A stretch of 64,000 bases of DNA from Saururus chinensis (Eukaryota; Streptophyta; Magnoliopsida; Piperales; Saururaceae): assembly GCA_035235625.1 (NCBI GenBank), contig CP141146.1, positions 22,128,501 to 22,192,500 on the forward strand, in the 5' to 3' direction. This document shows positions 34,406-45,556 of the stretch, in pieces. Positions within the stretch are counted from its first letter, which is position 1, and every line of letters starts with the position of its first letter. Both the position numbers and the translations under genes were made by a program. The notes under the pieces were generated by a model, which saw only the letters and a list, made by a program, of their open reading frames with translations, was not told where the DNA came from and ran no database searches.

Positions 34406-35264
34406 GTTACAAGAAGATTTACCTGACGAAACTGTCTTTTGTGTAAACTCCATAAAATTTCAAGAAAGCATATGGCATATGTACTTTGATGGTGCATCAA
34501 GAACAAATGATAAAGGACAAAATGTATCTGAAGTGGGCATTGTCTTTATCACGCCAGAAAAACACATGATACCACATGCTTTTGTGTTAACACAACCATG
34601 CTCCAACAACATGGCTGAATACATGGCTCTAATTATTGGAATGCAGTTGGCACATGAATTACAAATAAAATCTCTCTCAGCCTTTGGTGATTCCCAATTA
34701 GTCGTAAATCAGATGAAAGGGGTTTTTGAAGTAAGAAAACCTGAACTTTTACCTTATCATTCAATGGCTAAAAAATTATCAGAATCATTTGATGATTTTG
34801 ACATACAACACATAGTAAGGTCAAAGAATGCTAAAGCAGATGCTCTTGCAGCACTAGCCACCTCTATGACAATATTAGAGGGACAAAATATCAGGGTTTC
34901 TATATGTGAGAAGAGATTGCTACCCAATGAATTTGAATTACTAAGTGAATGCAATAATTTAGAGCAAATTTCATTTGACTTTGAGTCTGATGATTGGCAT
35001 TCCCCTTTGATTGATTTTGCCTTACATAACATTTTACCTCAAAACCCATCAAAGGCAGCAAGTATAAGACGTCGAGCCCCAAAGTTTTATTATGATGCAA
35101 AAATAAAAATGTTGTATCGAAAGTCTTACGATGGGATTTTACGAAGATGTTTATCACAAAAAGAAGCTGAAAAAGTGATTCAAGAAACTCATGATGGCGT
35201 TTGTGGAGCTCACCAACCTAGTCCGAAATTGCAAGAAAGGATAAAAAGGTTGGGATATTACTAG
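34406..35264 (+). pseudogene. Second, archaeal-type RNase H of element 3
   Basis: The frame 34479-35264 starts MYFDGASRTNDKGQ and carries all four acidic positions expected of RNase HI: D in FDGAS, E in NNMAEYMAL, D in FGDSQLV and D in NAKADALA. This second RNase H is the defining trait of the Tat lineage. The rest runs into the integrase zinc-finger region (VCGAHQPSPKLQERIKRLGY). It stops at TAG 35262-35264 where Trp is expected. Confidence 0.92.
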
Positions 35265-36249
35265 CCTACCATGATAAAAGATTGTATGGAATATGCTAAG
35301 AAATGTCAAGCATGCCAATACCATGCAAACTTTATACATCAAGCACCTGAATTCTTGCACCCTACAACTGCTTCTTGGCCTTTTGAAATGTGGGGAATGG
35401 ATATCGTAGGTCCAATTACCCCTAGCTCATCTAAAGGTCATAGGTTTATAATCATGGTCACTGATTATTTCTCAAAATGGGCAGAGGCTACAGCACTTCG
35501 TGAAACAAAAATGAAAGATGTATTAAAATTCTTGAAGACTCATATTATTTATAGGTTTGGAGTCCCAAGAAGGTTTGTGCATGACAACGGACCTCAATTT
35601 GCAAACTATAAATTTTACCAATTCTGTCAAAGTATGGCATTGAGAGTGTAGCCTCCACTACATACAATCCTGCTGCCAATGGGCTTGCTGAAGCTTTCAA
35701 CAAGACTATATGTAAACTACTAAAGAAAGTTATTTCAAAGAACAAAAGGGATTGGCACGAAAAGTTGCTAAAAGTATTGTGGGCTTATCGCACCACAGTT
35801 CGAAATGCAACTCAAGCGACACCTTTCTCCCTTGTTTATGGATGTGAAGCGGTCTTACCCTTAGAAATTCAAATCACATCATTAAGAGTGGCATTGGCAA
35901 ATCAATTAACAAATGATGAGAATATCAAGCTACGCCTACAAGAACTAGAAAGTCTTGACGAAAAAAGGTTACAAGCCTAGCAAATTACAGAATTGTATCA
36001 GGCAAGGATGATTGGGGCTTTCAATAAAAAAGTTAAACAAAGATCTTTCAAGAAGGGCGATTTGGTGCTTGCCGTTAAATGACCTATGGTTTTCACGCAT
36101 AAGTCAAAAGGCAAGTTTGAACCTAAATGGGAAGGGTCATACGTTGTTGAGACGGTTTATTCAAATGGAGCTTACCGACTCTTGACACAAGAGGGTGATA
36201 GGTGTTTACTACCAATCAATGGAAATTTTCTAAAAAAATATTACCCTTA
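35265..36249 (+). pseudogene. Integrase of element 3
   Basis: It continues with the zinc-finger cysteines (CQACQYH), the catalytic core MDIVGPITPSSSKGHRFIIM, FVHDNGPQF, and after a 1 bp deletion near 35650 (frame change) NPAANGLAEAFNKTIC, in which E is the third catalytic acid. The C-terminal part (LWAYRTTVRNATQATPFSLV, then FKKGDLVL and GKFEPKWEGSYVV) is typical of Tat integrases. Stops: 35649-35651 from the shift, 35978-35980, 36080-36082. The final stop is 36247-36249. It inserts cDNA into the genome and is non-functional here. Confidence 0.9.
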
Positions 36250-36325
36250 GAAATGGAATAAAATGATACAAAGATGTAAGGGAAGGAAACTCAAATGCAA
36301 AGTTTTAGTTAAAAAAAAATGGGGG

Positions 36326-36601
36326 CTAAAATTTGAGGCTATTAAAAACTTCATACATAGCTTGTTCTGCTTTATGCTTCATAGCTATTCTAGCTTCTTC
36401 GCTAGAAGAAAAGGATCGCTCCAAGTCTTCAATTTTTTGATGTAGCTTGCTTACTTCCCCAGCTTTGATACTGATCTTTCCATCCAATTCTTTAAGCCTA
36501 AGGGATGAATCTTTGAGCTCCACTTCAATAACTGATTGTTCCCTTGAAACTCCATGAATCTGATTCTCAAGTTGAACAGAGACAATAACAATTACAACCA
36601 A
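36326..36601 (-). CDS. Antisense ORF in element 3, coiled-coil-like, 91 aa
   Basis: The minus-strand frame reads VQLENQIHGVSREQSVIEVE, then LKDSSLRLKELDGKIS, KAGEVSKLHQKIEDLERSF and SSSEEARIAMKHKAEQAMYE. Heptad-like spacing of hydrophobic residues among charged ones indicates a coiled coil, which is unlikely to arise as a chance shadow of noncoding DNA. Its true start is unclear; it could be an exon joined to the frame at 37006-37296, which lies upstream on the same strand. Extra ORFs, some antisense, have been described in Tat-lineage elements. No function is known to me. Confidence 0.5.
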   Translation of the reverse strand: MVVIVIVSVQLENQIHGVSREQSVIEVELKDSSLRLKELDGKISIKAGEVSKLHQKIEDLERSFSSSEEARIAMKHKAEQAMYEVFNSLKF

Positions 36602-37005
36602 TTGTTTTTATCCAATAGTAAAGAAAATGACATAGCATTGGATATCTTCACAAGTTAATAAAGTTAAAAAAAAAAATCAAAATCAAATCTTCATGAATCA
36701 AAGCAAAGAGAATCAAAATCAAATCCTCACAAATCAATGCAAAGAGAACTGTTTGAATTCTTATAGCAAGAGTCCTATTGACGATTAAAGTTGAAGTCAT
36801 AGAAGAATGAAGATTGAATGACAGGTTTTTAAGGAAAAGTTTGCTACATTGTACCCATGAGTTTGGATTGGAAGATTCTAAGGCACGTGCGAACTTTACA
36901 AAAAAAATCCAATGAAAAAAAAAATTTATTTCCTTCTAAAAAAAAAATCTTCTCTTATGGGAAGATTACAAGAAAAAATGAATGACACGATGAGGAGGAA
37001 ATCTA

Positions 37006-37296
37006 TCAGTGCAGAATTCCCTCTCTAATTAACTCTTCCTTGACATTTTCAATAAAAATGATACGTCTGTTGTCTAAATCTTCGGTGCAGAAGAGATATC
37101 CTTGTACAAGGATAAAACTTGGAAGGGGTTCGTCCCTTGAACGAGCTTCAGTGACATCCCTGCGTGCTCTCGTTATTATCTCCACAGCTCTATCCATTAT
37201 AACTTTGGAATTCCCATCAAAATTTAAACGAGTTCCATACGAAGCAATTTGAATTGCAGGCAACCCAGAAGAAGTATTTAATGGAAAACCAGGCAT
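37006..37296 (-). CDS. Antisense ORF in element 3, 96 aa
   Basis: The frame starts with Met (MPGFPLNTSSGLPAIQIAS), continues with NSKVIMDRAVEIITRARRDV and ends FLCTED-like and NVKEELIREGILH. Composition and codon use look coding. It starts about 80 bp inside the 3' LTR edge on the opposite strand, so its promoter could lie in the LTR or just upstream of it. About 400 bp separate it from the coiled-coil frame (36326-36601). Unrecognised family. Confidence 0.5.
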   Translation of the reverse strand: MPGFPLNTSSGLPAIQIASYGTRLNFDGNSKVIMDRAVEIITRARRDVTEARSRDEPLPSFILVQGYLFCTEDLDNRRIIFIENVKEELIREGILH

Positions 37297-37373
37297 AGTT
37301 CTGACAATTTTTTCCGATGGGTGACAGTTTTATTTATAATGTCATTCCACTGTCACCCCTCGGAGGGGCTGTC

Positions 37374-38778
37374 TGTTGACATAAAAAAAAAATTTATTAT
37401 TACAAATTCAAATGCAAAGAGTTCGGACCTTGACTAGCTCTAAATGAGACCAAATTTCCAAAGTGGACAAAGTCTCAAAATTGGAAAAAAGTCCAAAAGA
37501 AAAAAAATTTCCAATGCTACACACGTAGGAATGTGATAAAAAAAAATCAAATGACCAAGATTTCGGAGCTTGACTAGCTCTGAATGAGACCAAATCTTCA
37601 AAATAGATGAAGTCAAAAAAAAAAAAAGGAAGCAAAATCTAATCCTATACGGATAGGAATGAACTAAGGCTTCTAGCAAAAATTATTATGTGAGGACCTC
37701 ATGAGGCCTTGTTACACTCAAAGTTAAATGGCTAAAGGAGGCTTTGTAAGCCTCACGTAGCCACATCAAAAAAAAAATCAAATTGCAAAGGGCTGTGTGA
37801 GACCCCATAAATCTCACATCGAAATGGCCATAAAACCGAAATAAGTAAAAGGTTAAGTAAGACTCGTGGGTCCCACGTGAAGTCTTGTTTCGTAAAAAAA
37901 TATTCAGCCATAAAAAGACCAAAATGGCTAGAAACACAAAAAAAAATTATTATTAAAAATTAAGTTTCAAAGAACTCGAAGTTCAAAAGAAAAAAAAAAG
38001 TTTATGTGGAAAATTCCATGGGCCCCATATGGAGAATGAGAAGACCAAGTCAAAGGTATGATGTCCGGCCTCCTCTCACACTTCCCACTAACTCACATTT
38101 CCCACTTCCCACTTCCCCCACTAATCAATCTGATTCTTACCAACCCTCCCACTAACCCATTTTCACATCTCCCACTAATTCACTCTCCACTTCCCACGAA
38201 CTACCCTCTCAACTCACCGCCACTACTTTGATTAACCGTACAACCCCCAACCTATAAATACCCCTTCATTTTCATAAGAGGGGGCTTTTGGCTCTCAAGT
38301 CTACGGAACCTCCAAAGAGAAATCCAGAAGTCCATCACACACCAAAAGACACACAAAATTCCCAAAAAAGCCTTGACCTTTTGAAGTTTAAAGAAGTTCA
38401 AGGAGTTGAAAGACAAGCAGAAGCATTCAAGAAGGAAGAGGAATTCGTACAAGGGAGCTCTCATTCTTCCGGAAGAAGTTTTTTTGTTTTTTCTTTCTTT
38501 TTCTAAATTTGCAGATTGTAGCCACTTCTCCTGGCAACTCTTTTTTTCTTATTTTAATAAATTTCCAGTTGCTTCTTCCATTTTGCCAATTAATCGAAGG
38601 GTTTCGAGAATTGGTTAATCACTACTACTCACTTCAAAGTGTAAAGAGTAGTCTTGATTAATCAAGAGAAGGTCGTCCCACATTAAAAAAAAAAGGTTCT
38701 TCTCTACCTCTTGCAAGAGAGGATCATCTGATCCTTTCTCTTGTCTTGTGCCTAGGGAACTACCGAAATCCCCCAACA
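37374..38778 (+). repeat. 3' LTR of element 3
   Basis: 1405 bp, same ends as the 5' LTR, followed by GTGAT. It differs from the 5' LTR at about 17 substitutions, for example a C/T at 37689 and three changes in GAATTGGTTAATC near 38610. Confidence 0.95.
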
Positions 38779-38783
38779 GTGAT

Positions 38784-41723
38784 AGTTGTACATGGGCTTA
38801 GGCAAGGGCCCAAAAGCAAGAGCTACCCATCGCTTGTGTAAGATCTCTAATTTATTTTCTTTTTAATTATGTGAATTTGTTTGTTTGTCAACTTAATTTG
38901 ATTTTATTAGGGTAATAGGTTAATTTAATTATAAATTTTTAAGGTTTAATTTCATTTTAAGAGTATTAGTGCCAGGCTTGATTCAACAAATTTTTACTTA
39001 TTTAAAGGAATTTTCTTTCTATTTTCCTTGGTTAAAGGAGCAAGCCTCACCATGGGATCCACATCTGTGTGGGATGGCATGCTATCCATTTTGTCTGTCA
39101 ACGGCCTTTTCACTTATTTTCTAGCCCAATAATTTAATTTTTAGCCTAAAAGCTATACTATAAATAGAAAAATAGTCATTTTCCAAATAGGAAGGTTAAG
39201 AATAGGATGGAGGATAAGCTCTACCCCAATTTCCCAAAGGAGAAACTCTTTTTAAGGTAAAGTTTTCTTGCTTGAAATGTCATGATTATGGGTTTATTTA
39301 AGCTTCTGATTTATCTTGATATGTAATAGTAATTTATTTTAAAAATATAATTTATAGTTCTTTTTTGTATGTTTAAGCATAAAAAATATTAGATTTATCA
39401 TGCTTTAGGCTTGGGTAATGATTATATGAAGTTTTAGGAATTTTTATTGATTTTTGGAATAATTTTGATTCGATTTTGTGAAGTAAAAGATTAATGTTTT
39501 GACAATTCTATTTTGGCCGTTCGATTGGCCCATAGCCAGTCGTTAGAAAGGGATGACAGGTCATTTGAACGGCCAGCCATTCAAATTGGCCATCAAGTCA
39601 TTCAAATGGCCAAATAGCTCTCTATTTTTTATTCACGACTATGTTTTAGATACTTTTACCTTAAGTTTTGCTCTCAAATTTTTTCTAGCAATAGATTGTC
39701 ATGTCTAGATTATTTTTCTATATTTTAAATTTTTTATAGAATAATATGTATATATTATAATTTTTAAAATATATGTTATAGAGTAAAATAACTCTCTATT
39801 TTCATGTTTAGAAGCATGTTTAGGGACGAAAACATATAATTTTTAGTTCTTTCTTTTTATGATAGATTGATATTTGTGTATGAGCATTTTGTAAAATTTC
39901 AAGTTGTTTAGAGCACATAAGTCGTTGTAATTTGAAGGCTGAGGATTCTAGTAAAACTCCACTGTCTCATCAATTAAATCGCAAAAATTATTTTGTATAC
40001 TTATTTTTATATGATATTTATCTATATGTTAATTAATATTATGATGTATGTCTTTGTAAATTTTTATGTTGATTGGAGTTTATTTGTTATTTTTTCTAAA
40101 ATATACAAGTTACAAGTTGTAATTATGTTAAAACATCTACTTAAGCTAGTATGGGATAAATGAGTACATACGTAATTTTAAGTGAGATTTTGATGATTTC
40201 TTCATATTTAATCCATGATTCCATTGGATTATGATCATGATGAATTATTTATACTTGCACATGTCACATTAATTATATATGAGCCATGTTATACATGTTT
40301 TAGCTCAAATATGAACACGACCATGTATGTATATTTGTACCCATACTTATATATTTTTGTTTGTCATAAATAGATCATGTTTACCTATGCTTACATTTAT
40401 TAAATATTACTCACATATGTATCATGTCGCATGCATCATGAGAACAACTTATAAGCACATATTACTCGTGTTTGACCATGATTAATCGATTAGATGTTGT
40501 AGTTTTTTGGATTAGCCGCATTGAAGGTTTATCAAATTGGTTTTAGATCCAAATTGACTAGGTTTTATGTCTATTAGATGAGGGTTTACATAATTTAAAG
40601 ACGAATTTCCTTTCCCTGTGAGAAGAGTAGAATGCTATGAGTTAAATTGATGAGTCTTTCTAGACATGAGAATCTAAGCTGGTTTGTCTGTGTACACTGG
40701 CTTACAAAGGGGCACTTTCCCTATTAGGAATTTACCCAAATTGTTCTAGCTTCCTTTCTAAGAAAATGGGCTTCCTTGTTAGGATTTTCAGGGTAGCAGT
40801 TCTGCTTGTGCTTCAGCTAGGATAAGAAAGGTTATTTTCTCTATTGTGAAATATTCACAAGATTGTTTATATATGTGTATAAATTATAATGCTCATTGAC
40901 ATAGTTTGTGTAGGAACAATGATGCTTATGTTATACATGATGCATATGAGAATGATTACACTTTAACATACAGGATGGAATGTGGTTTGATACACTTGAT
41001 TATGCAGGGTGAATGTGAGTGTGAATGTTGATACTTACTTCATACAAGATATGAATGAACAATAAAACTTAAATGATTGCATGAGGTATGCATGTGTGTT
41101 ATGAATTATGAATAAACCTATGATGCACAAGTGGTGTGAATGTGTTTATATAATATGATTTATCTCATGATGCACAGGTGTAGAGAATGGTTATGTAATG
41201 CATGTTTAAATTTACTTTTATGGGAGGAATGCATGTAGCGTTATTATGAGCCTATATTTTATTTTAAAACCTTTACTGAGCTAAGCTCACCCTTTTTTTG
41301 TTTGTGGTTTTGTTTTGGGGTTGTATGCTATGTCATGCAGGTGCTCCAGATGGTCTTTATGTCAAGCTTGAGGATGGGTACGCATCATGAGGGGGGGCTA
41401 GATACTTGGGTTATTTTAGACTTATCATGTGATATGAAGATTTTAGGCTTGACTTTATTTCATGTTTTGGATAGCCTATAATGACATTATACATCTTGCA
41501 GCCTTAGGGCTTAAGACTATGTTCATTATAGATTTTGTGGGTATTGTGTTAAACTAAGATGGTTAATAAATCTATTTTACCTTCGGTTATTTGCTTTTTA
41601 CAAAAGGCACGTGTTATATATACTTTCATGATAACTCAAAATGGGTTAGTCTTCTAATTCATTGCGCCACATCCCACCTTCTTAGACTGGGTTTTTTTCA
41701 GGGGGGGTGTTGTGGGTGTGACA
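38784..41723 (+). mobile_element. LTR remnant related to the element 1 LTR
   Basis: The last 260 bp (41464-41723), ending GGGGGGTGTTGTGGGTGTGACA, are related to 5326-5640 on the other strand. A TATA-like CTATACTATAAATAGAAA lies at about 39160. The left border could not be placed: the Tat element inserted just before, and no matching target duplication was found. No coding. Inverted GGCCATTCAAATGGCC-like motifs occur at 39510-39610. It may be a solo LTR of about 2.9 kb. Confidence 0.5.
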
Positions 41724-42132
41724 ACTTGGATTGCCCCTATGCGCAGGCTCTCATGGGTGCTATCACCTAGTATAACACATGTGGCAGAAAACCCGATAAA
41801 TGATCAATTGGTACAGTTTTGTATTGGAGCATAATACAAAATTTTTATATGTTTTTAATAGTATTGTTTATGTAAATCTCTAAATTTTTGAGATTTAGAT
41901 GGAGAAGGCTAATATATACTAACATGTTTCTAATATTTTTTACATGATCTTTGAAATATTTAAACCATCTTAAATTAATTAATTAGTAATATGACAAAAA
42001 AATTTACCATCTAACATAAGGTGCAATTGTGATTTAAGAAAATAACACTTTTATTTTTTGAATCATTACCTAAGGTAATAGAAAGAATTTTATTATTAAT
42101 ATGATAGTCATGTAAAACCACCATTATAGAAG
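41724..42132. other. Spacer, possible LTR start fragment
   Basis: The opening ACTTGGATTGCCCCTATGCG and GGCTCTCATGGGTGCTATCACC look repetitive. No coding is seen. Confidence 0.3.
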
Positions 42133-42600
42133 TAATATAAATTTTACCTGGAATCATAAAAAGAGTTTCAATGAGCTAACCTTTATACTCGTTGAAGAAT
42201 TCAATACAATGTGACTTAGTTGTATTGTGCAAAACCTTCTGGAAGTATGGGTTGAGGGTGTTCTTTGCATACCTTTCAAAGTTTTTATTATCTTCAAAAG
42301 AAAATAATTGTTCGGCTTGCACAATGTATTTGGCTAGTTCACTCTAATTTGTACTTTAGGTGTATGTGAAAGTATTCAAAATAGCTGATGAACTAGCCAT
42401 GCTAGCTAATATTATTTATCTTGGATCTAACTTTATGGCCTTCGTGAGGCACTTATCTAAGGGCCTACAAAGATGATCAGTGCCATTGGTGGAGATACTA
42501 AGATGTTCTTTGCAACGGTTGCAAACTGCTCGATGTACCATATGCCAAGTTTATCTAGGTCTAACACTTCTCCCTTTGTCAAGTGCTCCCATAGTCTCAC

Positions 42601-44541
42601 TGTTACATCCCAATTTTTTTTAACCGAATAAACTTCACTTATCAATATTAACGTTGTTTTAGTATCATTTTCCGTCAACCCTTTTATTTGATTTGTAGGA
42701 TTCTTAGAGTCTGTGGGTTTAAGCAAAAACGCAAAATTTTCGCACACCAAGATCGTAGACTACGACCTTGTGGTGCGTGTCTTTGGCGGGATCCACATTC
42801 CGGTTGTGAGAAACATGTACTTGTATGGTGTTGTTTCGAAGGGCTTGTTTCTACGAGTCCAACGGTACTAAGATCGTGAAATTCCGAGTTCGGGGTAAAA
42901 AGTTATACCCGATTTAAAATTATTTTTCGTTTTTAAAAAAATAATAATAAAATAAAATTGTGACATCAGCGGGCTGACGCCAGTGCTGTCAGCCGGCGCT
43001 GATGTCGGCGTCAGCAGGCAAGGGCGGCGCTGGCGTCAGCCCTAGCCGCCCTTGCGGCAAGTTCAGACCTGCTGCGGCAGGTCTAGCCTGCCGCAACAGG
43101 GCCAGCCGTAGGCTAGCCATAGGGCTAGACTGCGCAGCTAGCCAGCAAGGCTAGCCGCAGCTAGCCCGGCGGCTAGCTGGGCTATGGGCCATTTTGTCGG
43201 CCGTTGGATGCGCGCCACATGGCGCACATCCAACGGCTGACTTCTCCTATAAGAAGGGAAGGGGGGGAGTGCCCAACTCGCCCCTACACCTCTTCCCTTC
43301 TCTTTGCCTTCGTCATGCCATTTTTATACCTTAAAACGTGCATTTTTTTAACGTTTCCATGTCCGTTCTTATCCGTCTAAAACCCGATTTTACCTAAATC
43401 GATGGTGCCCGACGTCGTGAGAAGGTCCGTTCTTCGAGATAACCCCTCTAAATAGTAAAAACGATTTGAGGCTCGAAGAGACCCTGTCCGCCACTCTCCG
43501 GCCAGAAACGAGGACTGCCCGACGCTAGGGGAGGTTCTGCCTGCCTCACCTGAGCCAGACGAGGAGACAGTCCCAGCACTAGGGGAGGTTCTACCCGCCT
43601 CACCCGAACCGGACGAGGAGACGGTCCCAGCGCTAGGGGAGATTCTACCCGCTTCGCCCGAATCGGAAAGGAAATCATTTCTTTATAGGGGAAGGTGTCA
43701 TCACTTTTAAGCCGACTGCAAACGTAGGCTTAACAAGGGTAGGTGGTTTTAAATTCTATTTTCGTGTTAGGGCTATACTCCTTTCTTTTCTCTTATCGCT
43801 CCAAGTCGTATAATGGAGATTATTTTAAAGGGTTTTAGATATCGTTAAGGGTCGGACAAAGGTCCGTCCTTACGAGATCATTTTAGTATTAATCATTTGA
43901 ATATTATTTAGTTATTCTAGTTATTTTAAAAATTCGGAATTTGAAGGGTAGTTCTTCGGTATGTAACACCAAGGACTATCAGAGTTTATTACTCCTCGAT
44001 ACTGCCTAAAGAGGCTTTCCGGCGCGCATAGGAGTTGGGGTGTCATGGGAAAACCCCTCTTCTTCTGATCCCGTTGCCCCATGAGCACGGGTGTATGTCA
44101 TTTTAGTATCGGCGACATTCTGTGTACGAAAAGAATTTATTTTCAGTTATGTGATTGTTTGATTTTGGAATTAGCATACGGTCTATTTTGTCTCTACATG
44201 TTTATAGTATTTAACGCTATCTACTAAGTATAATATTTTATACTCACCCACCCCTAGATAATGCAGGTATAAATACCAGTTTGGGACTGTAGCCGATCGG
44301 TCCAGGGAACATGAGCTAATATGCTAGATTTTGTTTAATTAAATATTTTGTATACATTATATATTTCTACTGACATAAACTTATGGCGTGTATAGCTCTA
44401 ATTTATTTTGAAATTTTGTACGTATGCACTTTATCTTCATTATGAGTTTCTTGTTTATACACGGTCGATCCGGGCCCTCTACACTTACAAATTTTACGTA
44501 ATGCCGACTTTTAAGTTAATGTAAAAAGTCGGGACGTAACA
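42601..44541 (+). mobile_element. Solo LTR, 1941 bp
   Basis: It begins TGTTACATCCCAATTTTTTT and ends AAAAGTCGGGACGTAACA, with a perfect 5 bp duplication CTCAC at 42596-42600 and 44542-44546. No internal coding. A TATA-like TCTCCTATAAGAAGG lies at about 43242-43256, directly after a GC-rich, hairpin-dense stretch. It is inserted in copy A of the tandem duplication. Confidence 0.93.
42962..43236. promoter_or_regulatory. Hairpin cluster upstream of the solo LTR TATA
   Basis: Perfect or near-perfect inverted repeats occur at 42962-43006 (GACATCAGCGGGCTGAC with its complement, 2 nt bulge), 43018-43055 (GCAAGGGCGGC arms), 43065-43084 (AGACCTGC arms, loop TGCG) and 43201-43236 (CCGTTGGATGCGCGCC arms with one mismatch). 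GCTAGCC motifs fill the gap. Regulatory role is inference. Confidence 0.7.
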
Positions 44542-44817
44542 CTCACTACTACTGGTTGTTGTCACTTCTAATTCCGTTGGTTGGTCTTGTTCTTCATTTG
44601 CTGAGAATGAGATGTTCAAGTTGTATTCGGGATGAATCAAATTGCGTTGTTTGACGGGCTGTTGACTTTCAGAAGTGTTGGACTCAATCATGAAATGAGA
44701 GTGAGCGTAGTGTGTCACTTATCTAAAAAAATAAAAATCAAGATACAATTAGAAAGAAAGTATGAAAAAAATAAATATATCCTAAATTTTGGTTACTAGT
44801 CCATATATATATAAAGT

Positions 44818-45556
44818 GATAGAAATTTTACCTGGAATTGTAAAATGAGTTTCAATGAGCTTACCTTTATACTTGTTGAAGAGTTCAATACAATCTGACT
44901 TAGCTATATTGCACAAAACCTTGTGGAAGTATAGGTTGAGGGAGTTCTTCTTCTCACACCTTTCAAACTTTTTATCATCTACAAAAGAAAATATTTGTTT
45001 GGTTTATATAATATATTTGGCTAGCTAACTCTAATTTGCACTTTTGGTGTATGTGAAAGTATTCAAACTAGTCGATGAATCATAATAGCTAACTTTGATT
45101 ACCTTGGGTCTAATTTTCTAGCCTTCATGAGACACTTATCCACAGGTCTACATAGATGATCAATGCCATTAGTGGAGATACTGAGACATGCTTTGTAGTT
45201 GTTGCAAACTGTTTGATGTACCATCTGCCCTGGTTTATCTAGTTCTAACACTTCTTTCTTTGTCAAGTGCTCCTACACATAAAAAATTTTGCGTTTCTTT
45301 GGTGTACTTGGTATAGTTGCCCATAACCCACAATCACTACCACTGATTGTTGTTCCTTGTCTTTCCATTGGTTGCTCTTGTTCTTCATTTGCTAAGAATG
45401 AGATATTGAAGTTGTACTCTGAATGAATTAGATTCCCTTGTTTGATGGGTATTTGACTTTTTGGAGTGTTGGACTCAATTATGGAGTGAAAGTGAGAGTA
45501 GTGTGTCACTTATCTAAATAGAATAAAATTTAAAATACAATTAGAAAGAAAGAAGG
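44818..45556 (-). repeat. Copy B of the tandem duplication
   Basis: Unbroken relative of copy A with the same minus-strand protein-like segments (45273-45509, then 44820-45270 after a stop). It abuts the foldback element on its right. Confidence 0.55.

Larger units (their letters stand above)
36250..37373. other. 3' region of element 3 between integrase and LTR
   Basis: 1.1 kb without sense coding. It contains two antisense reading frames (annotated separately) and ends at a purine-rich tract CTCGGAGGGGCTGTC just before the 3' LTR, a likely polypurine tract. Confidence 0.75.
22158..38778 (+). mobile_element. Young Tat-lineage Ty3/gypsy retrotransposon (element 3)
   Basis: It is bounded by LTRs of 1412 and 1405 bp (22158-23569 and 37374-38778), which start TGTTGACATAAAA and end CCCCCAACA. 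A perfect 5 bp target duplication GTGAT flanks it (22153-22157 and 38779-38783). By eye the LTRs differ at about 17 substitutions plus poly-A and small indels, roughly 1.2 percent, so insertion was recent. The internal order is primer site, gag region, protease, RT, RNase H, archaeal-type RNase H, integrase, then a long 3' region. Two RNase H domains mark the Tat lineage. A 4.3 kb solo LTR is nested at 24876-29214. Several stops and frameshifts make this copy defective. Confidence 0.95.
42133..44765 (-). repeat. Copy A of a tandem duplication (unknown coding), split by a solo LTR
   Basis: Copy A (42133-42600 plus 44547-44765) aligns to copy B (44818-45556). Shared protein-like minus-strand segments are THY.H.H..IESNT..SQ.P, IS..ANEEQ.QP and EHLTK.EVL.LDK.G, followed by a Cys/Lys-rich part that shifts frame. 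Conservation of the reading frame between copies suggests a once-coding sequence, perhaps a transposase. I do not recognise the family. Confidence 0.55.

Noticed and set aside
42688..43678. ORFs inside the 1.94 kb solo LTR
   Set aside because: They fall in GC-rich repeats bounded by a clear LTR and 5 bp target duplication, with no known domain.
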